This document shows, piece by piece, positions 1 to 8,218 of a stretch of 64,000 bases of DNA; the stretch's first letter is position 1; each line of letters starts with the position of its first letter. The DNA lies in the NCBI GenBank assembly GCA_937896235.1, contig CALBMX010000034.1, positions 62,001 to 126,000 on the forward strand, in the 5' to 3' direction. The notes under the pieces were generated by a model. The model saw only the letters and a list, made by a program, of their open reading frames with translations. It was not told the DNA's origin and searched no databases. The position numbers and the translations under genes were made by a program. Origin of the DNA: an uncultured bacterium (GTDB lineage Bacteria; Planctomycetota; UBA1135; GCA-002686595).

Positions 1-9
1 AATATACCG

Positions 10-996
10 ATGATGAAATACACAGGCACACTTGCCCTGGGAATGGGCGTCCTACTAGGCGTTCCCGCTTTCACCTTGGGAGGCGGGCTTCCCGGCTCTC
101 TCAAAGATGCGCTCAACGATACGGTCCGGGCAATCGATGTTCTAAACCAGCTTGAAGAGCGCATGGGAACCGGCGAAGCCATTCCCGTGGACGCGGTCAA
201 GAAACTCACCGAGGTTGCAATCCTGGATCCACGCGGACGCGACGAGCTCTTGGAGACACTTCGCAACGAAGTGGGTAGCTTGCAGAACAAAGTTGATGTG
301 GCCGAGGCTTCCGTCGCACCCCCCCTTGCAGAGATCGATCCCCTCAACGGAACGAGCGCTTACGGGCCGGAATATTCTCAACCGAGCGTCACCGAAACCG
401 TCGAGGACACCTCCACCGGCAACTTCGATGGACTCAACATCGCAGGAGTCTCCACAGGAATGTCAACGACCCTGCGCACATCCATCGCAGTGGGCAGTGG
501 CTCCTCAAACGGTGGCCGTTCGGCCTTTGCGCCTGGAGAGACCGGGCCCGTAGCCACCTATCCCCTTCCTACTGAAACAGGAACGGAGACTGGTGCCGTC
601 GACGAAGCGCGGAGCTCAAACTCGACAGCCACCGAAACGGGCCCGAAGATTTCCACGACGGATTCCACCAATAAAAAGCCAACGCCTGCGCCCGCCGCAC
701 AATCACCTGAAGGCAAGGGCTATAGCGCAAACCCGCTACTTCAAGCGAAGGCTTGCTACCGCGCCAAGCGCTATCAGCAGGGCCTCGATCTATTGGTCGG
801 CGCTTCGAAGAGCGCAGAGGTCACCTTCTGGAAGGCGCGGCTCGAAGACAAGTTGGGCAACTTAGATGAGGCGATTCGCCTCTATACCTTGCTCAAAGAC
901 GACATGGCGGCTGGCGAGTATGCGGCCAAAGCCGAGAGCGAACTGGAGTTCTTGGTGTGGCGACGCGACTACGAAACCAAAGGTGACTCCAAGTGA
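10..996 (+). CDS. Secreted TPR-like protein at head of flagellar operon
   Basis: Family not recognised. The 328-residue product starts with a short basic segment and a hydrophobic stretch (about residues 4-25) that looks like a signal peptide or membrane anchor. A low-complexity Thr/Ser/Glu/Gly-rich linker spans about residues 100-240. The C-terminal 90 residues (A-x-x-CYRAKRY, then W-KARLEDKLGNLDEAIRLY) look like two tetratricopeptide helix pairs. Its TGA stop overlaps the GTG start of the kinase gene by four bases (GTGA), so the two are very likely translationally coupled. Position ahead of the FlrB/FlrC pair suggests a motility-linked envelope protein, but that is inference. The start ATG at 10 is followed at once by a second ATG, and either could be used. 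Confidence 0.6.
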   Translation: MMKYTGTLALGMGVLLGVPAFTLGGGLPGSLKDALNDTVRAIDVLNQLEERMGTGEAIPVDAVKKLTEVAILDPRGRDELLETLRNEVGSLQNKVDVAEASVAPPLAEIDPLNGTSAYGPEYSQPSVTETVEDTSTGNFDGLNIAGVSTGMSTTLRTSIAVGSGSSNGGRSAFAPGETGPVATYPLPTETGTETGAVDEARSSNSTATETGPKISTTDSTNKKPTPAPAAQSPEGKGYSANPLLQAKACYRAKRYQQGLDLLVGASKSAEVTFWKARLEDKLGNLDEAIRLYTLLKDDMAAGEYAAKAESELEFLVWRRDYETKGDSK

Positions 997-2204
997 GCCA
1001 AGTCCTTTCCCATACGCAGCAAGAGGACAAGCGAACGGACGAGATCGAGTCCGCGATGCGGACCTTCTCGGAGATCTCTTCGAACCTGCTGCAGAGCTAC
1101 AACGCACTTGAGGCGCGCGCTGCGCGCGTCGAGGACGAGCTCGAAGTCACCAACCGTCAACTCGAGGCTAAGGTCTGCGAGCTCGACGAAGTGACGCGGA
1201 ATCTCGAGGCCATCCTCACGGCTCTGCCTACAGGCGTTGTTGTTCGAAACAGCGCAGGTGCTATCGTTCGAATCAACGATGCTGCTGCCCAGACCCTTGG
1301 GCTGGATGAGGCGCACAAGAGCGAAGTGATTGGCAAGTCCGACATTCCAGCACTTGCCACTGCGCGCGCTGGAGACGGCGAGGTCGTCTTGGCGGGTGGC
1401 AACGCCCGCGTCCTCGACCTACGCTCATCCATGATTCGCGACGACCGAGGCGTAGTTGCTGGCACCGTCGAGATCATCGATGATCGCACGGAGATCACTG
1501 CCCTGGCCGAGCGTCTGCACTCTATGGACAAGATCGCCTCCCTTGGAACGATGGCTGGCGGCATTGCACACGAACTTCGCAATCCACTGAATGCCGTTGC
1601 TGGATTCGCCGACCTAATGAAGGCTCGAATCGACTCTTCCGCTATCGAAGATCCCAAAGTTATCCGCTGGGCCGACTTGATCTGTCAGGGCGCCCTCGAA
1701 GCAAACGCAATCATCACCAGCCTGCTCACGCTCTCGACCCCCGAAGGTCTCGAGCGCGTCGCAATTGAGACTGACGAGCTGTTCCAAGAAGCGCTGCACG
1801 CAGCCTCAACACCTGGCTCGGAACCCATACAGGCCTCGCTTGTTATCGAGGTCCCGTCCTTCTGTGGCGACCGCATCAAGCTGCGCCAAGCACTTCGCAA
1901 CCTGATTGCGAATGCCTTAGAGGTCGCGCCGGGTGCACCACTCTTGATCAAAGCAATCTCAACCGAAGAGGGCGAGCTCGCCCTTGAAGTACACGACGCT
2001 GGCCCCGGCATTCCCGCCGGACTTCGCCGCCGTGTACTCGACCCATTTTTCACGACGCGCGCCGAAGGTACCGGCTTGGGGCTTGCACTTAGCAGCACCA
2101 TCTGTGGCCTTCACGGCGGGCACCTTGAGATCAGAAACTCCCCTAGTGACCTTGGCGGTGCCTTGGTCGCAATCCACCTCCCCCTCCTCAACGCTCGAAG
2201 ATGA
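993..2204 (+). CDS. PAS-domain sensor histidine kinase, FlrB/FleS-like
   Basis: Cytosolic two-component kinase of 403 residues expected to phosphorylate the response regulator encoded next. No membrane segment is visible. Order: a coiled coil (about 15-75), a PAS domain (about 72-170, LEAILTALPTGVVV), a dimerisation/phosphoacceptor helix with His193 in the motif GGIAHELRNPLN, and an ATPase domain with an N box (LRNLIANALE) and G boxes (DAGPGIP, GTGLGLALS). This soluble PAS-HisKA-HATPase layout is that of FlrB/FleS, which controls class III flagellar genes in Vibrio and Pseudomonas. The GTG start overlaps the previous stop, and the next gene begins three bases after this stop. Assignment to the flagellar role rests on the adjacent flgB operon. 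Confidence 0.85.
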   Translation: MSQVLSHTQQEDKRTDEIESAMRTFSEISSNLLQSYNALEARAARVEDELEVTNRQLEAKVCELDEVTRNLEAILTALPTGVVVRNSAGAIVRINDAAAQTLGLDEAHKSEVIGKSDIPALATARAGDGEVVLAGGNARVLDLRSSMIRDDRGVVAGTVEIIDDRTEITALAERLHSMDKIASLGTMAGGIAHELRNPLNAVAGFADLMKARIDSSAIEDPKVIRWADLICQGALEANAIITSLLTLSTPEGLERVAIETDELFQEALHAASTPGSEPIQASLVIEVPSFCGDRIKLRQALRNLIANALEVAPGAPLLIKAISTEEGELALEVHDAGPGIPAGLRRRVLDPFFTTRAEGTGLGLALSSTICGLHGGHLEIRNSPSDLGGALVAIHLPLLNARR

Positions 2205-2207
2205 TTC

Positions 2208-3653
2208 ATGTCTATCTCCTCGGATAACTCTGGCTCTTCAAAGCCCAACTCCAACGCCGTCAACCGCATTCTCGTGGTCGACGACGATGCCCTCTCCCGC
2301 GAGTTTCTCGCCGAGGCCGCCGAATCTCTTGGTTTGGTTGTCGACGCTGTCTCTAGCGGCAAAGCGGCCCTTGAGCGTCTAAGCGCTAGAGACTACGACT
2401 TGGTTATAACCGACCTGCGGATGCCCGGAATGGACGGCATTGAGTTGATCCAATCGATGAATGTGCGTCACAGCGAGGTGCCCGCGGTCGTCATCACCGC
2501 ACACGGGACGATTGAGTCTACGGTGCAGGCGATGCGCCTCGGCGCCAGGGACTTCATGGTCAAGCCGGTCAGTCCCGACTCTATCCGCCTTGTCGTCGAG
2601 CGCGTTGCTCACACCTCAAGGCTCGAGCGCGAGAACGCCTACCTTCGCAAGCAGGTCGGTGGCGGTGAAGAGCCCAAAGTCATTGCCCGTAGTCGCGAAA
2701 TGCTGGAGACACTTTCGTCCGCCCAGCGCATCGCGGGCTCCGATGGCACTGTCCTAATCACAGGCGAGAGCGGTACCGGCAAAGAACGTGTTGCAAGCTT
2801 CGTGCACGAGAACTCCGATCGCAGGGACATGCCTTTTATTCGGGTGAACTGTGCGGCACTTAGCGAACAGCTGCTCGAGTCCGAACTTTTCGGCCATGAG
2901 CGCGGCGCATTCACCGGAGCTATCAAGAGGCGCGAGGGGCGCTTTGAGCTAGCGAATGGTGGCACCTTACTGCTAGACGAAATCGGGGAGATCTCGCCTG
3001 CACTTCAGTCCAAGCTGCTGCGTGTTCTTCAAGAGGGCGAGTTCGAGCGCGTCGGCGGCGACCAGACCCTATGCGTGAACGTGCGCGTTCTGGCGACAAC
3101 TAATCGTGACCTAGCGGCCGATGTGGCCACAGGCGGCTTCCGCGAGGATCTGTTCTACCGCCTCCACGTGCTCCCTTTGCACCTTGCACCTCTGCGCGAA
3201 CGCACTGAAGACATCTTGCCCTTGGCCGAGCACTTCGCGCGGCACTACAGCCAGAAGAGCGGCCGCTCGACTCCCTCCTTCACCAGGGATGCCCGCGACC
3301 AGCTCTCCTCTTGGTCCTGGCGCGGAAACGTGCGTGAGCTCGAAAACGTAGTGCAGCGTGCCGTTGTGCTTTTGCAAGGCGACGAAATCACCTCGGAAGA
3401 CCTGGTCTTTGGCCCGTCTCCTAAAGGAAACGAAATCGCTAACGACCCTTCGGTCACCGGCGTCCTTCAACCCGGCGAGATGCGCCGCGCCTTGGCGAAC
3501 CACACGATCTGTGATGTCGAGCGCGAGACGATCCTCGGAACGCTCGACAGCACCCGCGGCAACAAGACGGAGGCGGCGCGCCGTCTTGGCGTCACTGCGC
3601 GGACCTTGTCGAACAAAATGAAACTCTGGAAGCAGCTTGGCCTAGTCGCCTAG
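2208..3653 (+). CDS. Sigma-54-dependent response regulator, FlrC/FleR-like
   Basis: NtrC-family transcription activator of 481 residues. The receiver domain (about 20-140) has the acidic pair VVDDD and the phospho-acceptor Asp69 in VITDLRMPG. The central AAA+ domain has a Walker A at 186-193 (GESGTGKE), the sigma-54-contacting GAFTGA loop at 233-238, and LLLDEIGEI as Walker B. The C-terminus is a Fis-type helix-turn-helix (NKTEAARRLGVTARTLSNKM). It should open sigma-54 promoters when phosphorylated by the kinase before it. The location directly before flgB points to FlrC/FleR function. Sigma-54-like sites lie upstream of flgF, fliK and the secreted protein at 38049 in this window, which makes those genes candidate targets. 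Confidence 0.92.
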   Translation: MSISSDNSGSSKPNSNAVNRILVVDDDALSREFLAEAAESLGLVVDAVSSGKAALERLSARDYDLVITDLRMPGMDGIELIQSMNVRHSEVPAVVITAHGTIESTVQAMRLGARDFMVKPVSPDSIRLVVERVAHTSRLERENAYLRKQVGGGEEPKVIARSREMLETLSSAQRIAGSDGTVLITGESGTGKERVASFVHENSDRRDMPFIRVNCAALSEQLLESELFGHERGAFTGAIKRREGRFELANGGTLLLDEIGEISPALQSKLLRVLQEGEFERVGGDQTLCVNVRVLATTNRDLAADVATGGFREDLFYRLHVLPLHLAPLRERTEDILPLAEHFARHYSQKSGRSTPSFTRDARDQLSSWSWRGNVRELENVVQRAVVLLQGDEITSEDLVFGPSPKGNEIANDPSVTGVLQPGEMRRALANHTICDVERETILGTLDSTRGNKTEAARRLGVTARTLSNKMKLWKQLGLVA

Positions 3654-3680
3654 TCACCTCAAACCCAAAGGACGCACATC

Positions 3681-4040
3681 ATGGATATCGGAGGCCCAAA
3701 ACTTGACCTGCTAGCGCGGCTGCTCTCTTCGAGCACCCTTCGCAGCCAGGTCATCGCCGGCAACGTCTCGAACTCCAACACGCCTGGCTTTATTCGCAAG
3801 GAAGTGCAGTTCGAAGACCAGCTACGCGACGCGATGCAGACCTCTGATCGCATGGCGGAACGTGTGATGCCAACGATTGCGGACGACCTGTCCGGCATAA
3901 AGGGGCCCGACGGCAACAACGTGTCCATGGAGACGGAGATGAACGCAATGAGAGAAAACCGACTAACTTACGAGACCTACGCCACCATCCTGGAAGGTCA
4001 TTTCAGTCTGATTGATGCAGCCATCAGGGATGGGCGCTAA
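3681..4040 (+). CDS. flgB: Flagellar basal-body rod protein FlgB
   Basis: Proximal rod subunit, 119 residues, secreted through the flagellar export apparatus and assembled in the periplasm. The N-terminal rod signature is clear (LRSQVIAGNVSNSNTPGFIRKEVQFEDQL), as is the C-terminal coiled segment (MNAMRENRLTYETYATILEGHFSLI). A good ribosome-binding site (AAAGGA) precedes the ATG. The gap to the response regulator is only 27 bases, so it is probably co-transcribed with its own regulator. The stop codon overlaps the ATG of flgC. Confidence 0.93.
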   Translation: MDIGGPKLDLLARLLSSSTLRSQVIAGNVSNSNTPGFIRKEVQFEDQLRDAMQTSDRMAERVMPTIADDLSGIKGPDGNNVSMETEMNAMRENRLTYETYATILEGHFSLIDAAIRDGR

Positions 4041-4471
4041 TGTCAGGTCTAGATAAGCTTTTCTCCGGGATGCGCAGCACCTCGAGCGGACTGTCCGCCG
4101 AGCGCGTGCGCATGGACGTCATCGCCGAGAACATCGCGAATGCGCGCACGACAAAAACTGCCGGCGGTGGACCCTATCGCCGTCAGCTGGTCAAGTTCGA
4201 GCCTCTGATGCAACGCGCCGCCAACGGCCAAATGTTGACGGTCGGCATGAAGAAGGCCGAGGTCGTTGAGGACTTCGCGACTCCCTTCGAGCGCATCTAC
4301 GCACCCGATCACCCCGATCGCGACGAGAACAATGAGATCTTGATGCCCAACGTTTCCGCGACGCGCGAAATGGCGGACCTGGTTTCCGCAATGCGCGCCT
4401 ACGAGGCGAACCTGGCGGCCCAAGAAAACTTCACACGTATGGCCGAACGGGCCCTACAGATCGCGCGCTAA
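4040..4471 (+). CDS. flgC: Flagellar basal-body rod protein FlgC
   Basis: Second proximal rod subunit, 143 residues, normal for the family. The N-terminal rod motif (LSAERVRMDVIAENIANARTTKTAGG) and the C-terminal motif (MADLVSAMRAYEANLAAQENFTRMAERALQI) are typical of FlgC. The start ATG overlaps the flgB TAA (TAATG), as usual for this pair. Downstream is a spacer holding a strong AAAGGAG ribosome-binding site for fliE. Confidence 0.94.
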   Translation: MSGLDKLFSGMRSTSSGLSAERVRMDVIAENIANARTTKTAGGGPYRRQLVKFEPLMQRAANGQMLTVGMKKAEVVEDFATPFERIYAPDHPDRDENNEILMPNVSATREMADLVSAMRAYEANLAAQENFTRMAERALQIAR

Positions 4472-4498
4472 GCGCGCTGAGAAAGGAGCACAATCAAA

Positions 4499-4912
4499 AT
4501 GGTCAACGGCATTGGTGGAGGCGGAGGTATGGCGCGCGAAGCAATCGCGGCAGCCATGCGCGCCCAACAACAGGCTGCCCAGAATATCTCGGGTGGCGCG
4601 AGCCTCCAGGCGGGCCAAGGGCTAGGTGCAACCGAAGCCCCAGGCGCCTCTGGGCCCCTCGGCGGAGTCGGTAGTATCGGCGGAACCGAGGCTACTAGCT
4701 TCGCGAAACAGCTGTCCGATGGACTCTCCCAGGTCACCGATCGAGTGGCCGCAACGGACCAACTCCCCGAACAAATGCTTAACGGAGAGGTCAGTGATTT
4801 CCACGATGTGGCCATACAGTTGAAGCAATCCGACCTTTCTTTCCGTTTCGCCCTACAGGTTCGGAACAAATTGATCGATGCCTATCGTGAAGTGATGCGC
4901 ATGAGCGTGTAG
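4499..4912 (+). CDS. fliE: Flagellar hook-basal body protein FliE
   Basis: FliE links the MS ring (FliF) to the rod. The product has 137 residues, slightly longer than the usual 100-115 because of a Gly/Ala-rich N-terminal segment (about 1-60). The conserved C-terminal part is clear: FAKQLSDGLSQV, then DFHDVAIQLKQSDLSFRFALQVRNKLIDAYREVMRM. Order flgB-flgC-fliE-fliF is canonical. The next gene starts 10 bases downstream. Confidence 0.92.
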   Translation: MVNGIGGGGGMAREAIAAAMRAQQQAAQNISGGASLQAGQGLGATEAPGASGPLGGVGSIGGTEATSFAKQLSDGLSQVTDRVAATDQLPEQMLNGEVSDFHDVAIQLKQSDLSFRFALQVRNKLIDAYREVMRMSV

Positions 4913-4922
4913 GTGACCCTAA

Positions 4923-6509
4923 ATGAATGACCAGTTCCGAAATTTTTTCAACGCCCTAAAGGGCACCGATGTTGGCACGAAGGTTGTCATCGCCCTAAGT
5001 TCTGTGGCGATGATCGCTGCCATCGCGGTGGTTGGCATGGTGTCTAATGAAAAGCACTATGAGGTCGTGTGGTCGGATCTAACGGAGGTCAAGGCCACCA
5101 GGATCTCCACCGCGCTCGCCCTAAAGGGCATCGACTTCCGCACACAGTTCGGGGACTCGAAGGCGATCATCCTCGTGGCCTCTAACGAGGTCATGAAGGC
5201 TAACCAGGCCGCCTATGAAGACGGCGCGGTGACGGGTGTCGAGAAGGGAATCCTCTCGGCAAACTCCTCCAGCGGTGTTTTCGACGGTCAAGGCGAACGC
5301 GAACAAAAACTTTTGGCCGCGCAGTGGAGTCACACCGAGTTGATGCTCGAAACTCTCAATGCAATCGTTGAGGCAAAGATCATGACCTCGATGGGATCGG
5401 CAACCGCAAGGGGCGCATCCCCACGTAGCGGATCGGTCACGATTCAAACTGCGGGTGGTGTCGCGCTAACCCGCGAAGAGGGTCAGCGGATTGCGGATAC
5501 GGTGATCCACTCCCTCGCGGTGGACCCCAAATTGCTCACGATCACCGACACCAACGGCAGGTCCGTTTATACGCCTGCTGACGAAAATGATGCCAATGGC
5601 TCCCTAGCCGCTAGCTTCACACAAGAACAGGACTCCTCACTCGCCACCAAAGTGAACGAGATTCTTCGGATGCGCTACGGCCCCAACTTGGTCAACGTCG
5701 CATCGAACTCCACATTCGACTTCACCCAGAGTTCCACCACGAAACACGAGCTGCTCAAGTCGGTGAAGACCTTCGAAAGCACTGTTTCGACCTCGACTCC
5801 AGCCGGAGGCTCATCGTCAAACTCTGGAGCCGGTGGAGCCGCAGGTACCGCAGCAAACATCCCAACAGGAGTGGATGAATGGGGAGATGGAAGCGCCGGC
5901 CTCTCTGGCGGATCAGGAGGCTCGTCTAACTCCACCAGCGAAGAATCGGAAACCAAGTTCATCCCGAGCTACCAGGACACGTTTGAAACAAAAAACCAGC
6001 CCACTCTGGTAAGGCGCCATATCAGTGTTGGTATCGACAAGTCCCTAGCAGAGTTCAAAGACGACATCGACGCGTCCATCAAGACCCTTGTCGGGTACGA
6101 CGACGAACGTGGCGACACTTATAGTTCAACCGCAGCTACGCCTTTCTTCGTGCCCGAGATTCCGGAGGGCATGGATGCCCTCGCTCCCGTCTTGCCGGAA
6201 AGCGGTATGGGTGTCGACTTCTTGATCGAAAAAGGGGTCGAGATTGTCTCAGCCATTGCATTCATTTTCTTACTTCTAAAGGGCATGAAGAGCGTCAAAG
6301 GTTCTTCCGCACTAGCCACCACCGCAGCAACGGCCTCTGGCGGAAAGATCAAGATGAGCCCAGGTGGATCCCCCATGCCAGAAATGGAAATCGAGCCTGA
6401 AATGCTCGCAAGAGCCCAGGTCGACGACCTCGTCAAAAACAACCCCGAGCGCGTCGCCCAGATTCTTTCGAACTGGGTCGTCGAAGATCGCAACGCGGTG
6501 AACTCCTAA
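4923..6509 (+). CDS. fliF: Flagellar MS-ring protein FliF
   Basis: Inner-membrane ring protein on which the rod and C-ring are built, 528 residues. Two membrane spans are visible, about 20-40 (VVIALSSVAMIAAIAVVGMV) and about 435-455 (VEIVSAIAFIFLLL), with the large periplasmic ring-building region between them. A Gly/Ser/Thr-rich loop (about 285-345) is the usual variable insert. The C-terminal tail (DDLVKNNPERVAQILSNWV) is the FliG-binding helix. A sigma-54-like string near 4975 lies inside the coding region and is treated as chance. fliG begins two bases after the stop. Confidence 0.94.
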   Translation: MNDQFRNFFNALKGTDVGTKVVIALSSVAMIAAIAVVGMVSNEKHYEVVWSDLTEVKATRISTALALKGIDFRTQFGDSKAIILVASNEVMKANQAAYEDGAVTGVEKGILSANSSSGVFDGQGEREQKLLAAQWSHTELMLETLNAIVEAKIMTSMGSATARGASPRSGSVTIQTAGGVALTREEGQRIADTVIHSLAVDPKLLTITDTNGRSVYTPADENDANGSLAASFTQEQDSSLATKVNEILRMRYGPNLVNVASNSTFDFTQSSTTKHELLKSVKTFESTVSTSTPAGGSSSNSGAGGAAGTAANIPTGVDEWGDGSAGLSGGSGGSSNSTSEESETKFIPSYQDTFETKNQPTLVRRHISVGIDKSLAEFKDDIDASIKTLVGYDDERGDTYSSTAATPFFVPEIPEGMDALAPVLPESGMGVDFLIEKGVEIVSAIAFIFLLLKGMKSVKGSSALATTAATASGGKIKMSPGGSPMPEMEIEPEMLARAQVDDLVKNNPERVAQILSNWVVEDRNAVNS

Positions 6510-6510
6510 A

Positions 6511-7527
6511 ATGACTTCCAAGCCTCTGCGCGGCCCCGACAAGGTAGCCGCATTCCTGCTCAGCCTAGATGAAGGGCAAGCCGTCGGGCTGCTCAAGCAT
6601 CTGCCGGACTACCTCGTTGCCGAGGTGGCTGAGGCTATGACTAAGCTGGATTCTTCGGCCGCAACGGAAGAGCGGATCAATGCCCTCTTCAAGGACATCG
6701 CAACAAAAACAAATGTGCGCGGGCCCGTCCGCCCACAAAAGGCCTCTGAAATGAAGGCCATGCTCGAGACCAGCTTCGGCCCCTCTCGCGCGGACAAGGT
6801 ACTTATCGAGATCGACAACAGAAACGAAATGGAGTTCCCCTTCCGGGAAGTGGACAACTACTCGCCTGCGAGTATTGCCTCTGTGCTTCGCAACGAATCC
6901 GTAGCGGTCGGATCCGTCGTGTTGGCACACCTCAACGCCTCCTCGTCTGCCGCCGTTTTGGCCGCTCTCGACGAAGAGGATGCCCTGAAGATCGTGCGCG
7001 GGATGACCACTCTCGTACCTCCAAATTTTGAGACTTTGCGGGGTATTGCGACCGACCTGGTTGCGCAACTCCACAACGCGAGCACCTTCTCCACTGTCGA
7101 TTCCAGCAAGCAACTAAAGACAGTTGCCGAGCTGCTCAACTACTCTGGAACGGAGCTTGGACAGAGCGTCTTGAGTGGTATCGAGAGCGACGACGAGGAC
7201 ACGGCAAAAGAGATTCGCGAGTTCATGTTCACCTGGGATGACCTTGCTACCGTTGAAAAGCGAGCGATGCAAAAGATCCTAGGCGCGGTCAACACACGCA
7301 CGCTTTCGATTGCTCTCAAGGCTAGCACACCGGAGATTGAGAACAATATCATGGCGAACCTCTCCTCGCGTGTGCGCTCGATGGTTGCGGAAGAGCGGGA
7401 GCTCACCGGGCCCATGCCCATGTCCGAAGTCAACGTGATGCGCGCCGAAATCATGGACGCCGTTCGCGCACTAATGGACTCTGGCGAGTTCAGCCCAGCC
7501 AAGTCCGGAGAAGACCTTGTCACTTGA
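6511..7527 (+). CDS. fliG: Flagellar motor switch protein FliG
   Basis: C-ring component that carries torque from the stator, 338 residues as expected. The N-terminal FliF-binding part opens with GPDKVAAFLLSLDEGQAVGLLKHL. The C-terminal torque domain is well conserved, including FTWDDLATVEKRAMQKILGAVNTRTLSIALK and the following armadillo-type helix. Its end overlaps the proposed TTG start of fliH by 11 bases. Identification rests on domain pattern and on its place between fliF and fliH. Confidence 0.94.
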   Translation: MTSKPLRGPDKVAAFLLSLDEGQAVGLLKHLPDYLVAEVAEAMTKLDSSAATEERINALFKDIATKTNVRGPVRPQKASEMKAMLETSFGPSRADKVLIEIDNRNEMEFPFREVDNYSPASIASVLRNESVAVGSVVLAHLNASSSAAVLAALDEEDALKIVRGMTTLVPPNFETLRGIATDLVAQLHNASTFSTVDSSKQLKTVAELLNYSGTELGQSVLSGIESDDEDTAKEIREFMFTWDDLATVEKRAMQKILGAVNTRTLSIALKASTPEIENNIMANLSSRVRSMVAEERELTGPMPMSEVNVMRAEIMDAVRALMDSGEFSPAKSGEDLVT

Positions 7528-8218
7528 TCCCCTCCTAATCCCGCGTGCCCCAAAGGCGGCGCGCCTCTTCAACGGAACGACGGACGATTGGCACGCGCAG
7601 CAGCGCGAAGTTGCGCGCGCGGAAGGTTACGCCAACGCCGTGCAGGACGCCGCACTCCGGCTGGACGCGGCCACCGATCAGCTCGACAAGGATCGTGCGC
7701 AGGCTCTCAAAGAGCTACCTGCCTTTGCACTGCGATTCGCCCAAGAGGTTGCGAGGCACCTTCTACGGACCACAATTCAAGCGGGTGATCACGACATCGA
7801 AGGGATGATTCGAGACGCGCTCGCGCGCTCGGGTGTTGGACGCGGCGCATGCACCGTTCACATCAATCCAGACGACCTCGAGATGCTCAATGGCGTCGTT
7901 TTTCGTAAGGGAACTGAGATCCAGGCGGACCAATCGCTTCCCGCTGGGACGATTCACGTCTCGACCCCCCAAGGCCTCTTGGTTCGGGATATCGACGATT
8001 GCGTGCGCGCAGCCGCAGAGCAAATTTACAAGATTATGCCGGGGCACAAAACGCCGATGCCCCAAGTCAAATCGATCCCACCGGCACTTCCTCCAATGGA
8101 AGACACCGCCGAGGCCCTATCTGCGGGCGAGCTCTGCGTCGAGGTCCCAACCAGCCAGCCCGACCTTGACCTTCACGACACCGAGGGCCCTACAGCCGAG
8201 GACGAGTCGGATGCTTGA
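7517..8218 (+). CDS. fliH: Flagellar assembly protein FliH
   Basis: Negative regulator and peripheral stalk of the export ATPase FliI, 233 residues. The middle part (QREVARAEGYANAVQDAALRLDAATDQLDKDRAQALKELP) is the expected helical A-x-x-x-G-x-x-x region, followed by the FliH/HrpE-type C-terminal domain (LPAGTIHVSTPQGLLVRDIDDCVRAAAEQI) and an acidic, poorly conserved tail. The start chosen is TTG inside fliG, giving an 11-base overlap; there is no better upstream ATG. The stop overlaps the start of fliI by eight bases. Confidence 0.82.
   Translation: MSLDPLLIPRAPKAARLFNGTTDDWHAQQREVARAEGYANAVQDAALRLDAATDQLDKDRAQALKELPAFALRFAQEVARHLLRTTIQAGDHDIEGMIRDALARSGVGRGACTVHINPDDLEMLNGVVFRKGTEIQADQSLPAGTIHVSTPQGLLVRDIDDCVRAAAEQIYKIMPGHKTPMPQVKSIPPALPPMEDTAEALSAGELCVEVPTSQPDLDLHDTEGPTAEDESDA

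Noticed and set aside
4973-4990. Sigma-54-like string (TTGGCACG-AAGG-TTGTC) in the first part of fliF
   Set aside because: It lies inside a coding region with no nearby downstream start, and the invariant C of the -12 GC is T.
7833-8210. Upstream extension of the fliI reading frame
   Set aside because: It overlaps fliH in another frame and has no FliI homology; ATG 8211 gives the normal protein.
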